Assembly: GCF_023631325.1 (NCBI RefSeq)
Contig: NZ_JALQDG010000011.1
Coordinates: forward strand, 62,001-126,000
Source: Caballeronia sp. INDeC2
GTDB lineage: Bacteria > Pseudomonadota > Gammaproteobacteria > Burkholderiales > Burkholderiaceae
Direction of reading: 5' to 3'
DNA: 64,000 bases
Each line of letters starts with the position of its first letter. Positions within the stretch are counted from its first letter, which is position 1. Below the pieces are notes generated by a model. The model ran no database searches and had not been told where the DNA came from. It saw only the letters and a program-made list of their open reading frames with translations. Below are positions 42,373 to 52,300 of this stretch, one piece after another. Made by a program: the position numbers and the translations under genes.

Positions 42373-43618
42373 AGCGCAGCGCCTCCGCCGGACGAACCTT
42401 CGCGCCGCGCCAGCTCGGGTAGAGCGTCGCGAGCGACGACAACAGGAATGCGATGACGCCGATCTTGGCGACATCGCCCGGCACGAGCTCCGACGGCAGT
42501 TCGCTGATGAAATACACGGACGACGGCAGGAACTGGACGTTGAAGAGATGCTCGATCATCGGCACGAGCCACGGAATGCTCCATGCGACGAGACAGCCGA
42601 AAGTCACGCCGAGCGCCGTGCCGATGAAGCCGATCGTCACGCCCTGCACGACGAAGATCTTCATGATCGAGCCGGGCTGCGCGCCGAGCGTGCGCAGGAT
42701 GGCGATATCGGCCTGTTTGTCGGTGACGGTCATCACGAGCGAGGAGACGAGATTGAAAGCCGCCACTGCGATGATCAGCGTGAGGATGATGAACATCATG
42801 CGCTTTTCGATCTGCACGGCGGAGAACCATGTCTTGTTCTGCTGCGTCCAGTCGCGGATATAGAGATCGCCCGACAGCGTGCGCGCGAGTTGCCGCGCGA
42901 CTTCGGGCGCGCGCTGCATGTCCTTCAGGCGCAGGCGCACGCCGGTCGGCGCGGGCAGACGGAAGAGCGCCTCGGCGTCGTGGATTTCGATGAGCGCCAG
43001 CGTCGAGTCGTATTCATAGTGACCGGACTCGAAGACGCCGACCACGGTGAACTGCTTGAGCCGCGGCATCATCCCCGCCGGGGTGATGGTGCCTTCGGGC
43101 GCGACGAGCGTGATCTTGTCGCCGTCCATCACGCCGAGATTCGCGGCGAGATCCTTGCCGAGCACGATGCCGAATTCGCCCGGCTTGAGATCCGTCAGCT
43201 TGCCCGCGCGCATCTCCTTGCCGATGTCCGACACTTCCGGCTCCAGCGACGGCTCGACGCCGCGCAGCGCGACGCCGCTCACCGCGCCCTGACGCGTCAG
43301 AAGCGCCTGCGCCTCGACGTAAGGCGCGGCGCCGGTCACTTCCGGATTGCGCCGCGCTTCCTGCGCGGTCAGTTGCCAGTTGGGCATGGAGCCGCTCGGC
43401 GAGAAGATTTCGACGTGCGCGAGCACGGACAACATCCGGTCGCGCACTTCCTTCTGGAAGCCGTTCATGACCGACAGCACGACGATCAGCGCGGCGACGC
43501 CGAGCGCGATGCCCGCCATCGACACGAGCGCGATGAAAGAGATGAAGCCGTTGCCTGTGGTGCGTTTGCTGGCGCGTGTGTAACGCCAGCCGATCTGCCA
43601 TTCGTACGGAAGTTTCAA
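42365..43618 (-). CDS. lolC: Lipoprotein-releasing ABC transporter permease (LolC/LolE type)
   Basis: The 417-residue protein has the MacB/FtsX-like layout: a membrane helix near residues 25-50 ([32 protein letters not shown]), a ~220-residue periplasmic domain and three C-terminal helices. The N-terminus ([17 protein letters not shown]) is typical. Only one permease gene accompanies lolD, where enterobacteria have lolC and lolE. It may therefore work as a homodimer, like the single-permease LolF systems. Confidence 0.92.
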   Translation of the reverse strand: MKLPYEWQIGWRYTRASKRTTGNGFISFIALVSMAGIALGVAALIVVLSVMNGFQKEVRDRMLSVLAHVEIFSPSGSMPNWQLTAQEARRNPEVTGAAPYVEAQALLTRQGAVSGVALRGVEPSLEPEVSDIGKEMRAGKLTDLKPGEFGIVLGKDLAANLGVMDGDKITLVAPEGTITPAGMMPRLKQFTVVGVFESGHYEYDSTLALIEIHDAEALFRLPAPTGVRLRLKDMQRAPEVARQLARTLSGDLYIRDWTQQNKTWFSAVQIEKRMMFIILTLIIAVAAFNLVSSLVMTVTDKQADIAILRTLGAQPGSIMKIFVVQGVTIGFIGTALGVTFGCLVAWSIPWLVPMIEHLFNVQFLPSSVYFISELPSELVPGDVAKIGVIAFLLSSLATLYPSWRGAKVRPAEALRYE

Positions 43619-43869
43619 GCGATTCCTTTCTGCTGCTGTCCAGCGTTGTTATGCCCCGGTGGCGCGGTGGCCGGTCTTTGCACGGCATCGCCGCATCGTT
43701 TGAATACGCGGCGGCGATCTTCGCGGATGCGTGGCGACGAAGTAATACGACGCAAGCGTGAAATTTGCGAAAGTTTGCCATATATGCAGAAAGCGACGCA
43801 CGAGCACGCGCCGATCGCAGGGCAAAACCGGCATGAGGCGCGTCATCGCCCTACCCGCTTTGCCCTACA

Positions 43870-44964
43870 ATGCCGAGCATCATGCCCGTTCACGACCTCC
43901 ATCTCCTGCTGCCGTTCGCCCTGCCTTCGGCCGCGGATGCCGCCATCGCCCTGCACGGACTGGAGAGCGCGGCGCTCGACAAGCTGCTCGCCCGCGCGAC
44001 GCTCGAGGAACGCGTCATCGGCGAGGATTTTCAGCGCACGCTGCCGCACGAACGCTGGATCGCGCGGCGCTTTAACGCCGTCACGCCCGCCGATCAGCGC
44101 TACGCCGACGACGCCCCGCTCGCGCCCTTCATGCTGCTCGCCGACGGCGGCACGCCCGGCAATGCGTCCTGGGCCTGCATCGAGCCTGTTCACGTACGCA
44201 TCGCGCACGATCATCTGGTGCTGATCGATCCCGAGACGCTCGGCGTGCATACGGAAGAAGCGCGCGGGCTCTTCCAGACCGCGCGGCCGGTGATCGAAGA
44301 GCTCGGCGTGACGCTGCAGGCGCCGACGCCGTTGCGCTGGTACGTGTCGGGCGACGCGCTCGGTGCGCTCGCGGGCGCATCGCCGCTGCGCGCGACGGGC
44401 CGCAACATCGAAATCTGGCTGCCGCACGAAGCCCGCACCGGCGAGCGCTCGCGCGCGTGGATGAAACTGCAGAACGAAGTGCAGATGGCGTGGTTCGAGC
44501 ATCCGCTGAATCAGGAACGCGAAGCGCGCGGGCTGCCCGCGATCAACTCGATCTGGCTCCACGGACAAGGCGCGATGCGTCCCGTGGAGAGACCCTTCGC
44601 ACGCGTGATGTCAGACGCCGCGGCGACGCGCGGTCTCGCGCTCGCGTCGGGCGTGCAGCCGTCGGCGCCGCCCGAGTCGTTTGCATCGCTGCCGAAGGAC
44701 GGCGCGCAAGGCACGACGCTCGTCGAGCTGAATCCGTTTTCCGCGCCGTTCATCGAGCAGGACTGGGCGCGCTGGAACGCGTCGCTCAAGGAACTCGAAG
44801 ACGCATGGTTCGCCCCTGCGCTGCAGGCGCTCGGCGATGGCTCGCTCGGCCGCCTGAGCATCACGCTGTGCGGCGACACCGGCTCGGTCACACTCTCCGT
44901 CACGCGCTCCGATCTGCGCAAGTTCTGGCGGCGCCGTCCGATCGCGGCGCTCTTCATCGAATAA
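43870..44964 (+). CDS. RpfE-like / phosphoglycerate-mutase-annotated conserved protein
   Basis: The 364-residue protein starts MPSIMPVHDLHLLLPFALPSAADA; a start at 43882 is also possible. Homologues in Burkholderiales and Xanthomonadales carry names such as phosphoglycerate mutase or regulatory protein RpfE, but I see no phosphoglycerate mutase active-site motif. It is followed 13 bases later by recJ. The rpfE-recJ-prfB-lysS neighbourhood recalls the Xanthomonas rpf region. The biochemical function is not known. Confidence 0.72.
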   Translation: MPSIMPVHDLHLLLPFALPSAADAAIALHGLESAALDKLLARATLEERVIGEDFQRTLPHERWIARRFNAVTPADQRYADDAPLAPFMLLADGGTPGNASWACIEPVHVRIAHDHLVLIDPETLGVHTEEARGLFQTARPVIEELGVTLQAPTPLRWYVSGDALGALAGASPLRATGRNIEIWLPHEARTGERSRAWMKLQNEVQMAWFEHPLNQEREARGLPAINSIWLHGQGAMRPVERPFARVMSDAAATRGLALASGVQPSAPPESFASLPKDGAQGTTLVELNPFSAPFIEQDWARWNASLKELEDAWFAPALQALGDGSLGRLSITLCGDTGSVTLSVTRSDLRKFWRRRPIAALFIE

Positions 44965-44977
44965 GGCATATCTTGCA

Positions 44978-46678
44978 ATGACGCGAATCGTCACCCGCGC
45001 CTCCTCTCCCGCCGACGCCGAAGCGCTGATGCGCCACGGCCTGCATCCCGTCATCGCGCGGCTCTACGCATCGCGCGGCGTGAGCTCGCCCGACGAAGTC
45101 GAAACCGAGTTCAAGCGCCTGCACGCGCCCGCCGGCCTGAAAGGCTGCGACGATGCCGCCGTCGTGCTCGCCGATGCGCTCGCCGCGGGCAAGCGCATGC
45201 TCGTCGTCGCCGATTACGACTGCGACGGCGCCACCGCCTGCGCTGTCGCCGTGCGCGGGCTGCGCATGTTCGGCGCGTGCATCGGGTATCTCGTGCCTAA
45301 TCGCTTCGAATACGGTTACGGGCTCACGCCGGAAATCGTCGAGCTGGCGGCGCGTTCGAAGAACGGCCTGCCCGATCTGCTGGTCACCGTCGATAACGGC
45401 ATCGCGAGCGTGGACGGCGTCGCCGCCGCGAACGCGCTCGGCATCGACGTGCTCGTCACCGATCATCACCTGCCCGGCGACGAGTTGCCCGCCGCGCGCG
45501 CGATCGTCAATCCGAATCAGCCGGGCTGTGAATTTCCGAGCAAATGCATCGCGGGCGTGGGGGTGATGTTCTACGTGCTGCTCGCGTTGCGCGCGGAGTT
45601 ACGCCGTCGCGGCGCTTATGAGAACGCGCCCGAGCCGCGTCTCGACGGCCTGCTCGATCTCGTCGCGCTCGGTACCGTCGCCGATGTCGTCAAGCTCGAC
45701 TGCAACAACCGGATTCTCGTCGCGCAAGGTTTGAAGCGGATTCGCTCGGGCCGCATGCAGCCCGGCATCGCGGCGCTCTTTCGCGCCGCCGGCCGCGATG
45801 CGCGCGCGGCGTCGGGCTTCGACCTCGGTTTCGCGCTCGGCCCGCGCCTGAACGCGGCGGGACGGCTGTCCGACATGTCGCTCGGCATCGAATGCCTGAC
45901 GACCGACGACATCGGCCGCGCGTGGGAACTCGCGCAGCAACTCGACTCGATGAACCGCGAGCGTCGCGAGATCGAAGCCGGCATGCAGCAGCAGGCGCTC
46001 GCCGAACTGCAGACGATCGATCCCGGCGAGCGCGCGACGCTCACGCTCTACGATGCGAGCTGGCATCAGGGCGTGATCGGCATCGTCGCGGGGCGGTTGA
46101 AGGAGCGGTTTCACCGGCCGTCGTTCACGTTCGCGCACGCCGACGACAGTGGATCGCTCTGCAAGGGCTCGGGCCGCTCGATTCCGGGTTTCCATCTGCG
46201 CGATGCCGTCGATCTGATCAGCAAGCGCGAGCCCGGCCTCATCCACAAGTTCGGCGGTCACGCGATGGCCGCGGGCCTGACGATTTCCACCGCCGACATC
46301 GCGCGCTTCACCGAAGCGTTCGAAGCGGTAGGCCGCGAATGGCTGACGGCCGAAGCGCTGTCGCGCACCGTCGAAACCGATGGCGAGCTGGAAGACGCGT
46401 ACTTCACGCCGCAATTCGTCGACCTGATCGACGCCGCCGTCTGGGGACAAGGCTTTCCCGCGCCGACGTTTTCCGGCGAGTTCGAAGTCGCGTCGCAGGC
46501 GCTCGTCAAAGAGAAGCATCTGAAGCTGTCGCTTTTGCGCGGGCGTCAGCGCTTCAACGCGATCTGGTTCAATCACGTCGATCCGCTGCCGCCGCGCGCG
46601 ACGGTCGCGTACCGGCTCGTCAGCGATTCGTGGAATGGTGTCGCGCGGGTGCAATTGATTGTCGAGCATGCAGACTGA
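44978..46678 (+). CDS. recJ: Single-stranded-DNA-specific exonuclease RecJ
   Basis: 5'-3' exonuclease of recombination and mismatch repair. The 566-residue protein has the DHH-family motifs VVADYDCDGATAC, VTVDNGIASVDG, VLVTDHHLPGDELP and the DHHA1 motif GSGRSIPGFHLRDA...FGGHAMAAG. The start lies 13 bases after the RpfE-like gene, so they are likely one operon. Normally adjacent prfB is displaced by an inserted segment. Confidence 0.96.
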   Translation: MTRIVTRASSPADAEALMRHGLHPVIARLYASRGVSSPDEVETEFKRLHAPAGLKGCDDAAVVLADALAAGKRMLVVADYDCDGATACAVAVRGLRMFGACIGYLVPNRFEYGYGLTPEIVELAARSKNGLPDLLVTVDNGIASVDGVAAANALGIDVLVTDHHLPGDELPAARAIVNPNQPGCEFPSKCIAGVGVMFYVLLALRAELRRRGAYENAPEPRLDGLLDLVALGTVADVVKLDCNNRILVAQGLKRIRSGRMQPGIAALFRAAGRDARAASGFDLGFALGPRLNAAGRLSDMSLGIECLTTDDIGRAWELAQQLDSMNRERREIEAGMQQQALAELQTIDPGERATLTLYDASWHQGVIGIVAGRLKERFHRPSFTFAHADDSGSLCKGSGRSIPGFHLRDAVDLISKREPGLIHKFGGHAMAAGLTISTADIARFTEAFEAVGREWLTAEALSRTVETDGELEDAYFTPQFVDLIDAAVWGQGFPAPTFSGEFEVASQALVKEKHLKLSLLRGRQRFNAIWFNHVDPLPPRATVAYRLVSDSWNGVARVQLIVEHAD

Positions 46679-46704
46679 ACGACGTGTCGGGCATCGCACG
46701 GGAC

Positions 46705-46722
46705 GCCGAATTTAAATTCGGC
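46705..46722. repeat. 18-bp perfect palindrome
   Basis: GCCGAATTTAAATTCGGC reads the same on both strands without a loop. It lies 27 bases after recJ, at the left edge of the lower-GC insertion. It could be a dimeric regulator operator or a junction relic; there is no T-run. Confidence 0.8.
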
Positions 46723-46808
46723 CTCGTCTCATTTATCGAAAAATCTGATCGTCCTGAGATCAAGGACATCAATGCCAGGGCGTGCCCGCCAGGTTTTCCT
46801 CGATCCTC

Positions 46809-47681
46809 ATGCCAAAAGAAAAAATAGATCTGCGCAACGTCACGCTTTGCGCGGTGGACTGTCTGAACCCTGTGCTTGCATCGAGAGCGCTCGCTCTTTC
46901 AGAGAAACACTGCCTCTTCGGGGAGACCATTCTGCTCACGGACAAGCAGATCGACACCCATGCGAGACTCGTTTCCATTCCTTCGATTAGCTCGGCGGCA
47001 CAGTACAGCGCCTTCATCCTGAAAGAGCTCGCCAAGTACATCAGCACGCCGTGGGTCCTCATCGTTCAGTGGGACGGCTTCGTTCTGGATGGCGGACTAT
47101 GGACGGACGACTTTCTCGAATACGACTACATCGGCGCACGCTGGCCGAATTCCCCCAATGGCATGGCTGTTGGAAACGGCGGGTTCTCCTTGCGTTCTAC
47201 CCGGCTTTTGCACATCTTGGCAAACGATCCACGATTCCAGCCTGATCCAGCCATCGCGGAAGACGTACTCATCTGTCGAAACTTTCGTCCGGTGCTCGAA
47301 ACGGAATATGCAATCCGCTTTGCGCCGGAAAGCATCGCCGATCGATTTTCCATCGAGCTGACCGAACCGGCAGGTCCGACATTTGGCTTTCATGCGCTGT
47401 TCAACATGGCTCGTTTCGTCGACGTCGACGAGCTCCGGTTCCTTGCGCAAAATGCTCATCCCGCCACGGTCGCTTCGGGCGAATTCTTCGCCCTCTGGAT
47501 GTACTGTTTTCCGCCGGAAAAAGTCGCTGTCGCACATGAACTGTATGCGCGAATGCGAGAGGTGCGTCCTCCGCGGCATATCGAGCAAATCCTTATTCAC
47601 AACGGCGTTAGTCGACCGGACGCCGCGGCACTCGTTGCATTCTTCGAATCGAAGCGCGCTTGCGCACCGATCTCCGTCTGA
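46809..47681 (+). CDS. DUF5672 family protein (probable glycosyltransferase-related)
   Basis: The 290-residue protein starts MPKEKIDLRNVTLCAVDCLNP. It has the DUF5672 core: ISTPWVLIVQWDGFVLDGGLWTDDFLEYDYIGARWP, GNGGFSLRSTRLL and AEDVLICRNFRP. The WDG/D-rich and GNGGFSLRS segments resemble GT-A-type nucleotide-sugar enzymes, but no reaction is established. The start at 46809 is where a paralogous remnant downstream also begins to match. Base composition is clearly lower in G+C than recJ and prfB on either side, which suggests acquisition. Confidence 0.85.
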   Translation: MPKEKIDLRNVTLCAVDCLNPVLASRALALSEKHCLFGETILLTDKQIDTHARLVSIPSISSAAQYSAFILKELAKYISTPWVLIVQWDGFVLDGGLWTDDFLEYDYIGARWPNSPNGMAVGNGGFSLRSTRLLHILANDPRFQPDPAIAEDVLICRNFRPVLETEYAIRFAPESIADRFSIELTEPAGPTFGFHALFNMARFVDVDELRFLAQNAHPATVASGEFFALWMYCFPPEKVAVAHELYARMREVRPPRHIEQILIHNGVSRPDAAALVAFFESKRACAPISV

Positions 47682-47842
47682 CGAAACAAGCAGCCTGGCT
47701 TCGGCGAAACGATCGCATGCGGAAGCCAGCCGGCGCGACTCAGTCAATTGTCATTTTCACGGACGTGCTCACGCCTCCCGCGCCAGCGCAAATAAAATCA
47801 CGCGGTTACGGAAGCCGACGTTTTTTTCTGTCGACGAATCCT

Positions 47843-48398
47843 GAAAAAATTAACTTGCGCAATGTCACGCTTTGCGCGGTGGGTTGCCTGAATCCCGCGC
47901 TTACCGCCCGTGCACTGGATACTTCCAAAAGAAATTGCCTCTTCGGCGACTCGTTCTCCTGACCGACCAGCGAATCGAAGCGAATGCGCGAATCGGTTGG
48001 ATACCGCCATCAAATCGCGAGAAGAATATAGCGTCTTCGTCATGACGCAACTGCTCGAATTTATTTCGACGCCCCGGGTGCTGCTATATCGCCGACCGGT
48101 TTTCAGCCGGATTTCATCGTGCAGCGCGACCGGACCTTCGGTTTCACGGCGTGTTCAATATGTATCGCCATGTCGAAGACGACGATCTGATTTTCTTCGC
48201 GCAAAAAACGCCCAGCGAAGCTCGGCGCTCCCTATCGATTTCATCGGTCTTTGTCTGAGTTGCCTCAAAGCAAGATTGCGGACTTTCGTCTGCGTACGGA
48301 AAATCGAAAAGACTTTCTGCGACAGGAAAATCGGCGCGAAGCCGGAACAATCCGCGCAGCACGTCGCGGCGCTCGAAGCGCTGCGCGAGGCGCGGTAG
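47843..48398 (+). pseudogene. Decayed second copy of the DUF5672 gene
   Basis: Translations in several frames follow the intact gene in order. EKINLRNVTLCAVGCLNPAL and CLFGDS come first, then VLLTDQRIEANARIG after a frameshift. EEYSVFVMTQLLEFISTPRVLLY follows after another shift. A junction then skips about 270 bases, and FHGVFNMYRHVEDDDLIFFAQK and VRKIEKTF...HVAALEALREAR follow in further frames. The start codon is lost. This is a tandem duplicate broken by at least two frameshifts and one deletion. Confidence 0.85.
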
Positions 48399-48469
48399 GC
48401 AGGTCCGTATCGCCTGCAAGGCGTGCATCCGCGTGCGCCGTCGCCAGCGGGCGCAAGGCGTCGATCGGC

Positions 48470-48475
48470 TATAAT
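48470..48475 (+). promoter_or_regulatory. -10 element for prfB
   Basis: Perfect TATAAT, 30 bases before the prfB ATG; no clear -35. It would free prfB-lysS from the recJ promoter now that the insertion lies between them. Confidence 0.5.
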
Positions 48476-48505
48476 TTCATCTTTTTACGAAGCCGAAGAT
48501 CGACA

Positions 48506-49610
48506 ATGGAAGCGGAACGTCTCAACGCGATCGAAAGCCTTCTGGCCGACCTGCGCCGCCGCGCGGGCGAGCTACGGGGGTATCTTTGACTACGACGCCA
48601 AGTCCGCGCGTCTAGCCGAAGTCAACAAGGAACTCGAAGACCCGAACGTCTGGAACGACTCGAAGAACGCGCAGGCGCTCGGTCGTGAAAAGAAGCTGCT
48701 CGACGGCGTGGTCTCGACCATCACCGCGCTCGACAACGATCTGCGCGACGCCAGCGATCTCTTCGACATGGCGCGCGACGAACAGGACGAAGACACGCTC
48801 GTTGCCTGCGAATCCGACGCCGCCGCGCTGCGGGCCCGCGTCGAGGACATGGAATTCCGCCGGATGTTCTCGAACCCGGCCGATCCGAACAACTGCTTCA
48901 TCGACATCCAGGCGGGCGCGGGCGGCACCGAAGCGTGCGACTGGGCGTCCATGTTGCTACGCCAATATCTGCGCTACTGCGAACGCAAGGGCTTCAAGAC
49001 CGAAGTCCTCGAAGAATCCGAAGGCGATGTCGCCGGCATCAAGAGCGCGACCATCAAGGTCGAAGGCGAATACGCGTACGGCTATCTGCGCACCGAAACG
49101 GGCATTCACCGCCTCGTGCGCAAGTCGCCGTTCGATTCGTCGGGCGGCCGGCATACGTCGTTCTCGTCGGTGTTCGTGTATCCGGAAATCGACGATTCGA
49201 TCGAGATCGAAATCAATCCCGCCGATATCCGCACGGACACGTATCGCGCATCGGGCGCGGGCGGCCAGCACATCAACAAGACCGACTCGGCGGTGCGTCT
49301 CACGCACGCGCCGACCGGCATCGTCGTGCAGTGCCAGAACGACCGCTCGCAGCACCGCAACCGCGCGGAAGCCATGCAGATGCTGAAGGCGCGTCTCTAC
49401 GAATTCGAGATGCGCAAGCGCCAGGCCGAGCAGGACAAGCTCGAATCGAGCAAGACCGACGTGGGCTGGGGCCATCAGATCCGCTCCTACGTGCTCGACC
49501 AGAGCCGCGTGAAGGATCTGCGCACCAACGTGGAAATGAGCAATACGCGCGCCGTGCTCGACGGCGACCTCGACGACTTCATCGGCGCGAGCCTGAAACA
49601 GGGCGTTTGA
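48506..49610 (+). CDS. prfB: Peptide chain release factor 2, with programmed +1 frameshift
   Basis: Release factor for UGA and UAA. Translation starts at ATG 48506 ([19 protein letters not shown]). It reaches an in-frame TGA at 48587-48589 after 28 codons. The bases around it, GGGGGTATCTTTGAC, match the E. coli site: an internal Shine-Dalgarno-like run, then CTT TGA C. Shifting +1 on CTT continues with Asp at 48588 into the long frame, giving 367 residues. The SPF anticodon-like tripeptide (KSPFDSSGG) and the GGQ motif ([10 protein letters not shown]) are both present. The shift lets RF2 control its own level. Confidence 0.97.
48581..48590 (+). promoter_or_regulatory. RF2 autoregulatory frameshift site
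   Basis: TATCTTTGAC with a G-run just upstream (ACGGGGG). Low RF2 lets the ribosome slip on CTT before the slow UGA; high RF2 terminates there. Confidence 0.95.
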
Positions 49611-49695
49611 TGCCTTGCAGCGGCGTGGCCTTCCGGCCGCGCCGCTTTCGTTTCATCCCGCCGCGCATTTGCCGCATTAAAAGCCAAGAATCATC

Positions 49696-51222
49696 ATGAC
49701 CGAACCGACTCAACCGGGCGCCGCTCCCGAACTGGAAGAGAACCAGATCATCGCCGAGCGACGCGACAAGCTGCGCGCGCTGCGCGAGCAAGGCGTCGCC
49801 TATCCGAACGATTTCCGCCCGACGCATCAGGCCGCGGCGCTCCAGAGCGAGTACGCCGAAACGGATAAAGACGCGCTCGAAGCGAATCCCCTGCCCGTGG
49901 CTATCGCCGGCCGGATGATGCTCAAGCGCGTGATGGGCAAGGCCAGCTTCGCGACGGTTCAGGACGGCAGCGGCCAGATCCAGTTCTTCGTGACGCCCGC
50001 CGATGTCGGCGCCGAAACCTACGACGCCTTCAAGAAGTGGGACCTGGGCGACATCATCGCCGCGAAGGGCGTGCTGTTCCGCACGAACAAGGGCGAGCTC
50101 TCGGTGCGCTGCACGGAATTGCGTCTTCTCTCGAAGGCGCTGCGTCCGCTGCCGGACAAGTTCCACGGCCTGGCCGATCAGGAAATGCGCTATCGCCAGC
50201 GCTATGTCGATCTGATCGTCACGCCGGAGTCGCGCAAGACGTTCATGGCGCGCACGAAGGCCGTCACGTCGATCCGCAATTTCATGTCGCAAGCGAACTT
50301 CATGGAAGTCGAAACGCCGATGCTGCACCCGATTCCGGGCGGCGCGGCGGCCAAGCCTTTCACGACGCATCACAACGCGCTCGATATGCAGATGTTCCTG
50401 CGCATCGCGCCCGAGCTGTATCTGAAGCGGCTGATCGTCGGCGGCTTCGAGCGCGTGTTCGAGATCAACCGTAATTTCCGGAACGAAGGCGTGTCGCCCC
50501 GTCACAATCCGGAATTCACGATGATGGAGTTCTACGCCGCGTACACCGATTACCGCTGGCTGATGGACTTCACCGAGCAACTGATCCGCCAGGCCGCCGT
50601 CGATGCGCTCGGCACCGCGACCATCACGTATCAGGGTCGCGAGCTCGATTTGAGCAAGCCGTTCCATCGGCTGACGATCAATCAGGCGATCCGGAAGTTC
50701 GCGCCGCAGTACACCGACGCGCAGCTCTCCGACGCCGTATTCCTGCGCACGGACCTGAAGAAGTTCGGCGTCGATACGGCGCAGCCCGCTTTTCTGAATG
50801 CGGGTCTCGGTTCGCTGCAGCTCGCGCTATTCGAAGAGACGGCCGAATCGCAATTGTGGGAACCGACGTATATCGTCGATTATCCGGTCGAAGTGTCGCC
50901 ACTCGCGCGCGCGTCGGATTCGGTGCCGGGCATCACGGAGCGCTTCGAGCTGTTCATCACGGGGCGCGAAATCGCCAACGGCTTCTCGGAATTGAACGAT
51001 CCCGAAGACCAGGCTGCGCGCTTTCAGAAGCAGGTCGATCAGAAAGATGCCGGCGACGAGGAAGCGATGTACTTCGACGCCGACTACATTCGCGCGCTCG
51101 AATACGGCATGCCGCCGACGGGCGGCTGCGGTATCGGCGTGGATCGTCTGGTGATGTTGTTGACCGATAGCCCGAGCATCCGCGATGTGATTCTGTTCCC
51201 GCATCTGCGTCGCGAAGACTGA
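49696..51222 (+). CDS. lysS: Lysine--tRNA ligase (class II)
   Basis: The 508-residue protein has an N-terminal OB-fold anticodon-binding domain ([32 protein letters not shown]). The class II catalytic domain has motif 2 ([26 protein letters not shown]) and motif 3 ([20 protein letters not shown]). It follows prfB by 85 bases, the standard prfB-lysS pair. A terminator follows. Confidence 0.97.
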   Translation: MTEPTQPGAAPELEENQIIAERRDKLRALREQGVAYPNDFRPTHQAAALQSEYAETDKDALEANPLPVAIAGRMMLKRVMGKASFATVQDGSGQIQFFVTPADVGAETYDAFKKWDLGDIIAAKGVLFRTNKGELSVRCTELRLLSKALRPLPDKFHGLADQEMRYRQRYVDLIVTPESRKTFMARTKAVTSIRNFMSQANFMEVETPMLHPIPGGAAAKPFTTHHNALDMQMFLRIAPELYLKRLIVGGFERVFEINRNFRNEGVSPRHNPEFTMMEFYAAYTDYRWLMDFTEQLIRQAAVDALGTATITYQGRELDLSKPFHRLTINQAIRKFAPQYTDAQLSDAVFLRTDLKKFGVDTAQPAFLNAGLGSLQLALFEETAESQLWEPTYIVDYPVEVSPLARASDSVPGITERFELFITGREIANGFSELNDPEDQAARFQKQVDQKDAGDEEAMYFDADYIRALEYGMPPTGGCGIGVDRLVMLLTDSPSIRDVILFPHLRRED

Positions 51223-51241
51223 GTTTTCTGGTTCTATGGAC

Positions 51242-51277
51242 AAAAAAAGCGCGCCCACCGAGGCGCGCTTTTTTTTC
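51242..51277 (+). terminator. Rho-independent terminator after lysS
   Basis: Stem AGCGCGCC (51248-51255) / GGCGCGCT (51262-51269) with a 6-base loop, a preceding A-run and eight T after. It begins about 20 bases past the lysS stop. Confidence 0.92.
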
Positions 51278-51518
51278 GGCTGGCAGATTTTGATGTAACC
51301 GCTGGTAAAAGTTTCAAGGTCGCTAACACGTGGATGCCCTGTCGACGTGCGCTGTCCAGCGCTGGCACCGGTCGTGCTATTTCTCGATACACGCGGCGTT
51401 GGGGAAATTGTTACAGGTCGAAAAAGCGGAAAATTCCGGTTTGGACCAGAATGTATTTGGATCATTTGTAACGGCCGACATCGGTAGCGGCGTCTCGCCT
51501 CGGAACGGAGGTTCAACA

Positions 51519-52280
51519 ATGGATAACGGAACCAACAAACTCAGCACGTCGCCCTCCTCCGGCGGCTCTCAGCCGCCGCAGCGGCGCCTGCATCCGCTCG
51601 TCGCGACGGCAGCGGGCGCGGTCATCGTTGCGAGCCTCGTGGCGACCGCCGCGATGACGGGACTGTTCCCGAAGGCATCGAGCAATTCGCCGCAGAGCCC
51701 GCAGACGCAGGCGGCGGCGGTCGCGCAGCAGCCGGTGGTCGACTCCGCCGCGCCGAGTCCGGCGCAGCAAGCCGCGGCCGCGCAGCAACAGCAGGCGGCT
51801 CAGCAACAGGCAGCACAACAGCAGGCGGCCGCACAGCAGGCTGCCGCCGCGCAACAAGCGGCCCAGCAGCAGGCGCAACAAGCACCGGCACAGCCGCAAC
51901 CCGCACAGCCTTCGTATGCGCAGCAACCGCCCCAGCACCACGCGTATTGCTCGACCTGCGGCACCGTCGAGGCGATCTCCGCCATGAAGCAGGAGGGCCA
52001 CGGCACGGGGATCGGCGCGGTCGGTGGCGCGGTGGCGGGCGGTGTCGTCGGCAACCAGTTCGGACGCGGCGGCGGCCGTACCGCGATGACGCTGCTCGGC
52101 GCCCTCGGCGGCGGCCTGGCAGGTAACTCCGTCGAAAAGCATCTGCGCAGTGAGACGGATTATTCGGTGCGTGTGCGCATGGAAAACGGCCATACCCGCA
52201 CTTTCACGTATAAGAACCCGCCGCCGTTCCAGCAAGGTCAGCGCGTGCATATTCAGAACGGGGCGTTGGTCGCGGGTTGA
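51519..52280 (+). CDS. Glycine-zipper 2TM domain protein with Gln/Ala-rich linker
   Basis: The 253-residue protein has a short cytoplasmic N-terminus, a membrane helix at residues ~28-47 (LVATAAGAVIVASLVATAAMTGL) and a long Gln/Ala low-complexity linker (residues ~70-135). A YCSTCGTVEAI CxxC element follows, then a glycine-zipper membrane-interacting segment (GIGAVGGAVAGGVVGNQFG, ALGGGLAGNSVEKHL). The C-terminal VRVRMENGHTRTFTY domain resembles SlyB/YcfJ outer-membrane proteins. ACGGAGG precedes ATG 51519. Its role is probably envelope integrity, inferred from the family. Confidence 0.85.
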   Translation: MDNGTNKLSTSPSSGGSQPPQRRLHPLVATAAGAVIVASLVATAAMTGLFPKASSNSPQSPQTQAAAVAQQPVVDSAAPSPAQQAAAAQQQQAAQQQAAQQQAAAQQAAAAQQAAQQQAQQAPAQPQPAQPSYAQQPPQHHAYCSTCGTVEAISAMKQEGHGTGIGAVGGAVAGGVVGNQFGRGGGRTAMTLLGALGGGLAGNSVEKHLRSETDYSVRVRMENGHTRTFTYKNPPPFQQGQRVHIQNGALVAG

Positions 52281-52300
52281 TCGACACTCGATAAAAAGCA

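Noticed and set aside
52018..52100. Possible CRISPR-like or minisatellite repeats in the Gln/Ala and Gly-rich coding region
   Set aside because: Repeats are codon-level low complexity inside one ORF, with no spacers or regular period.
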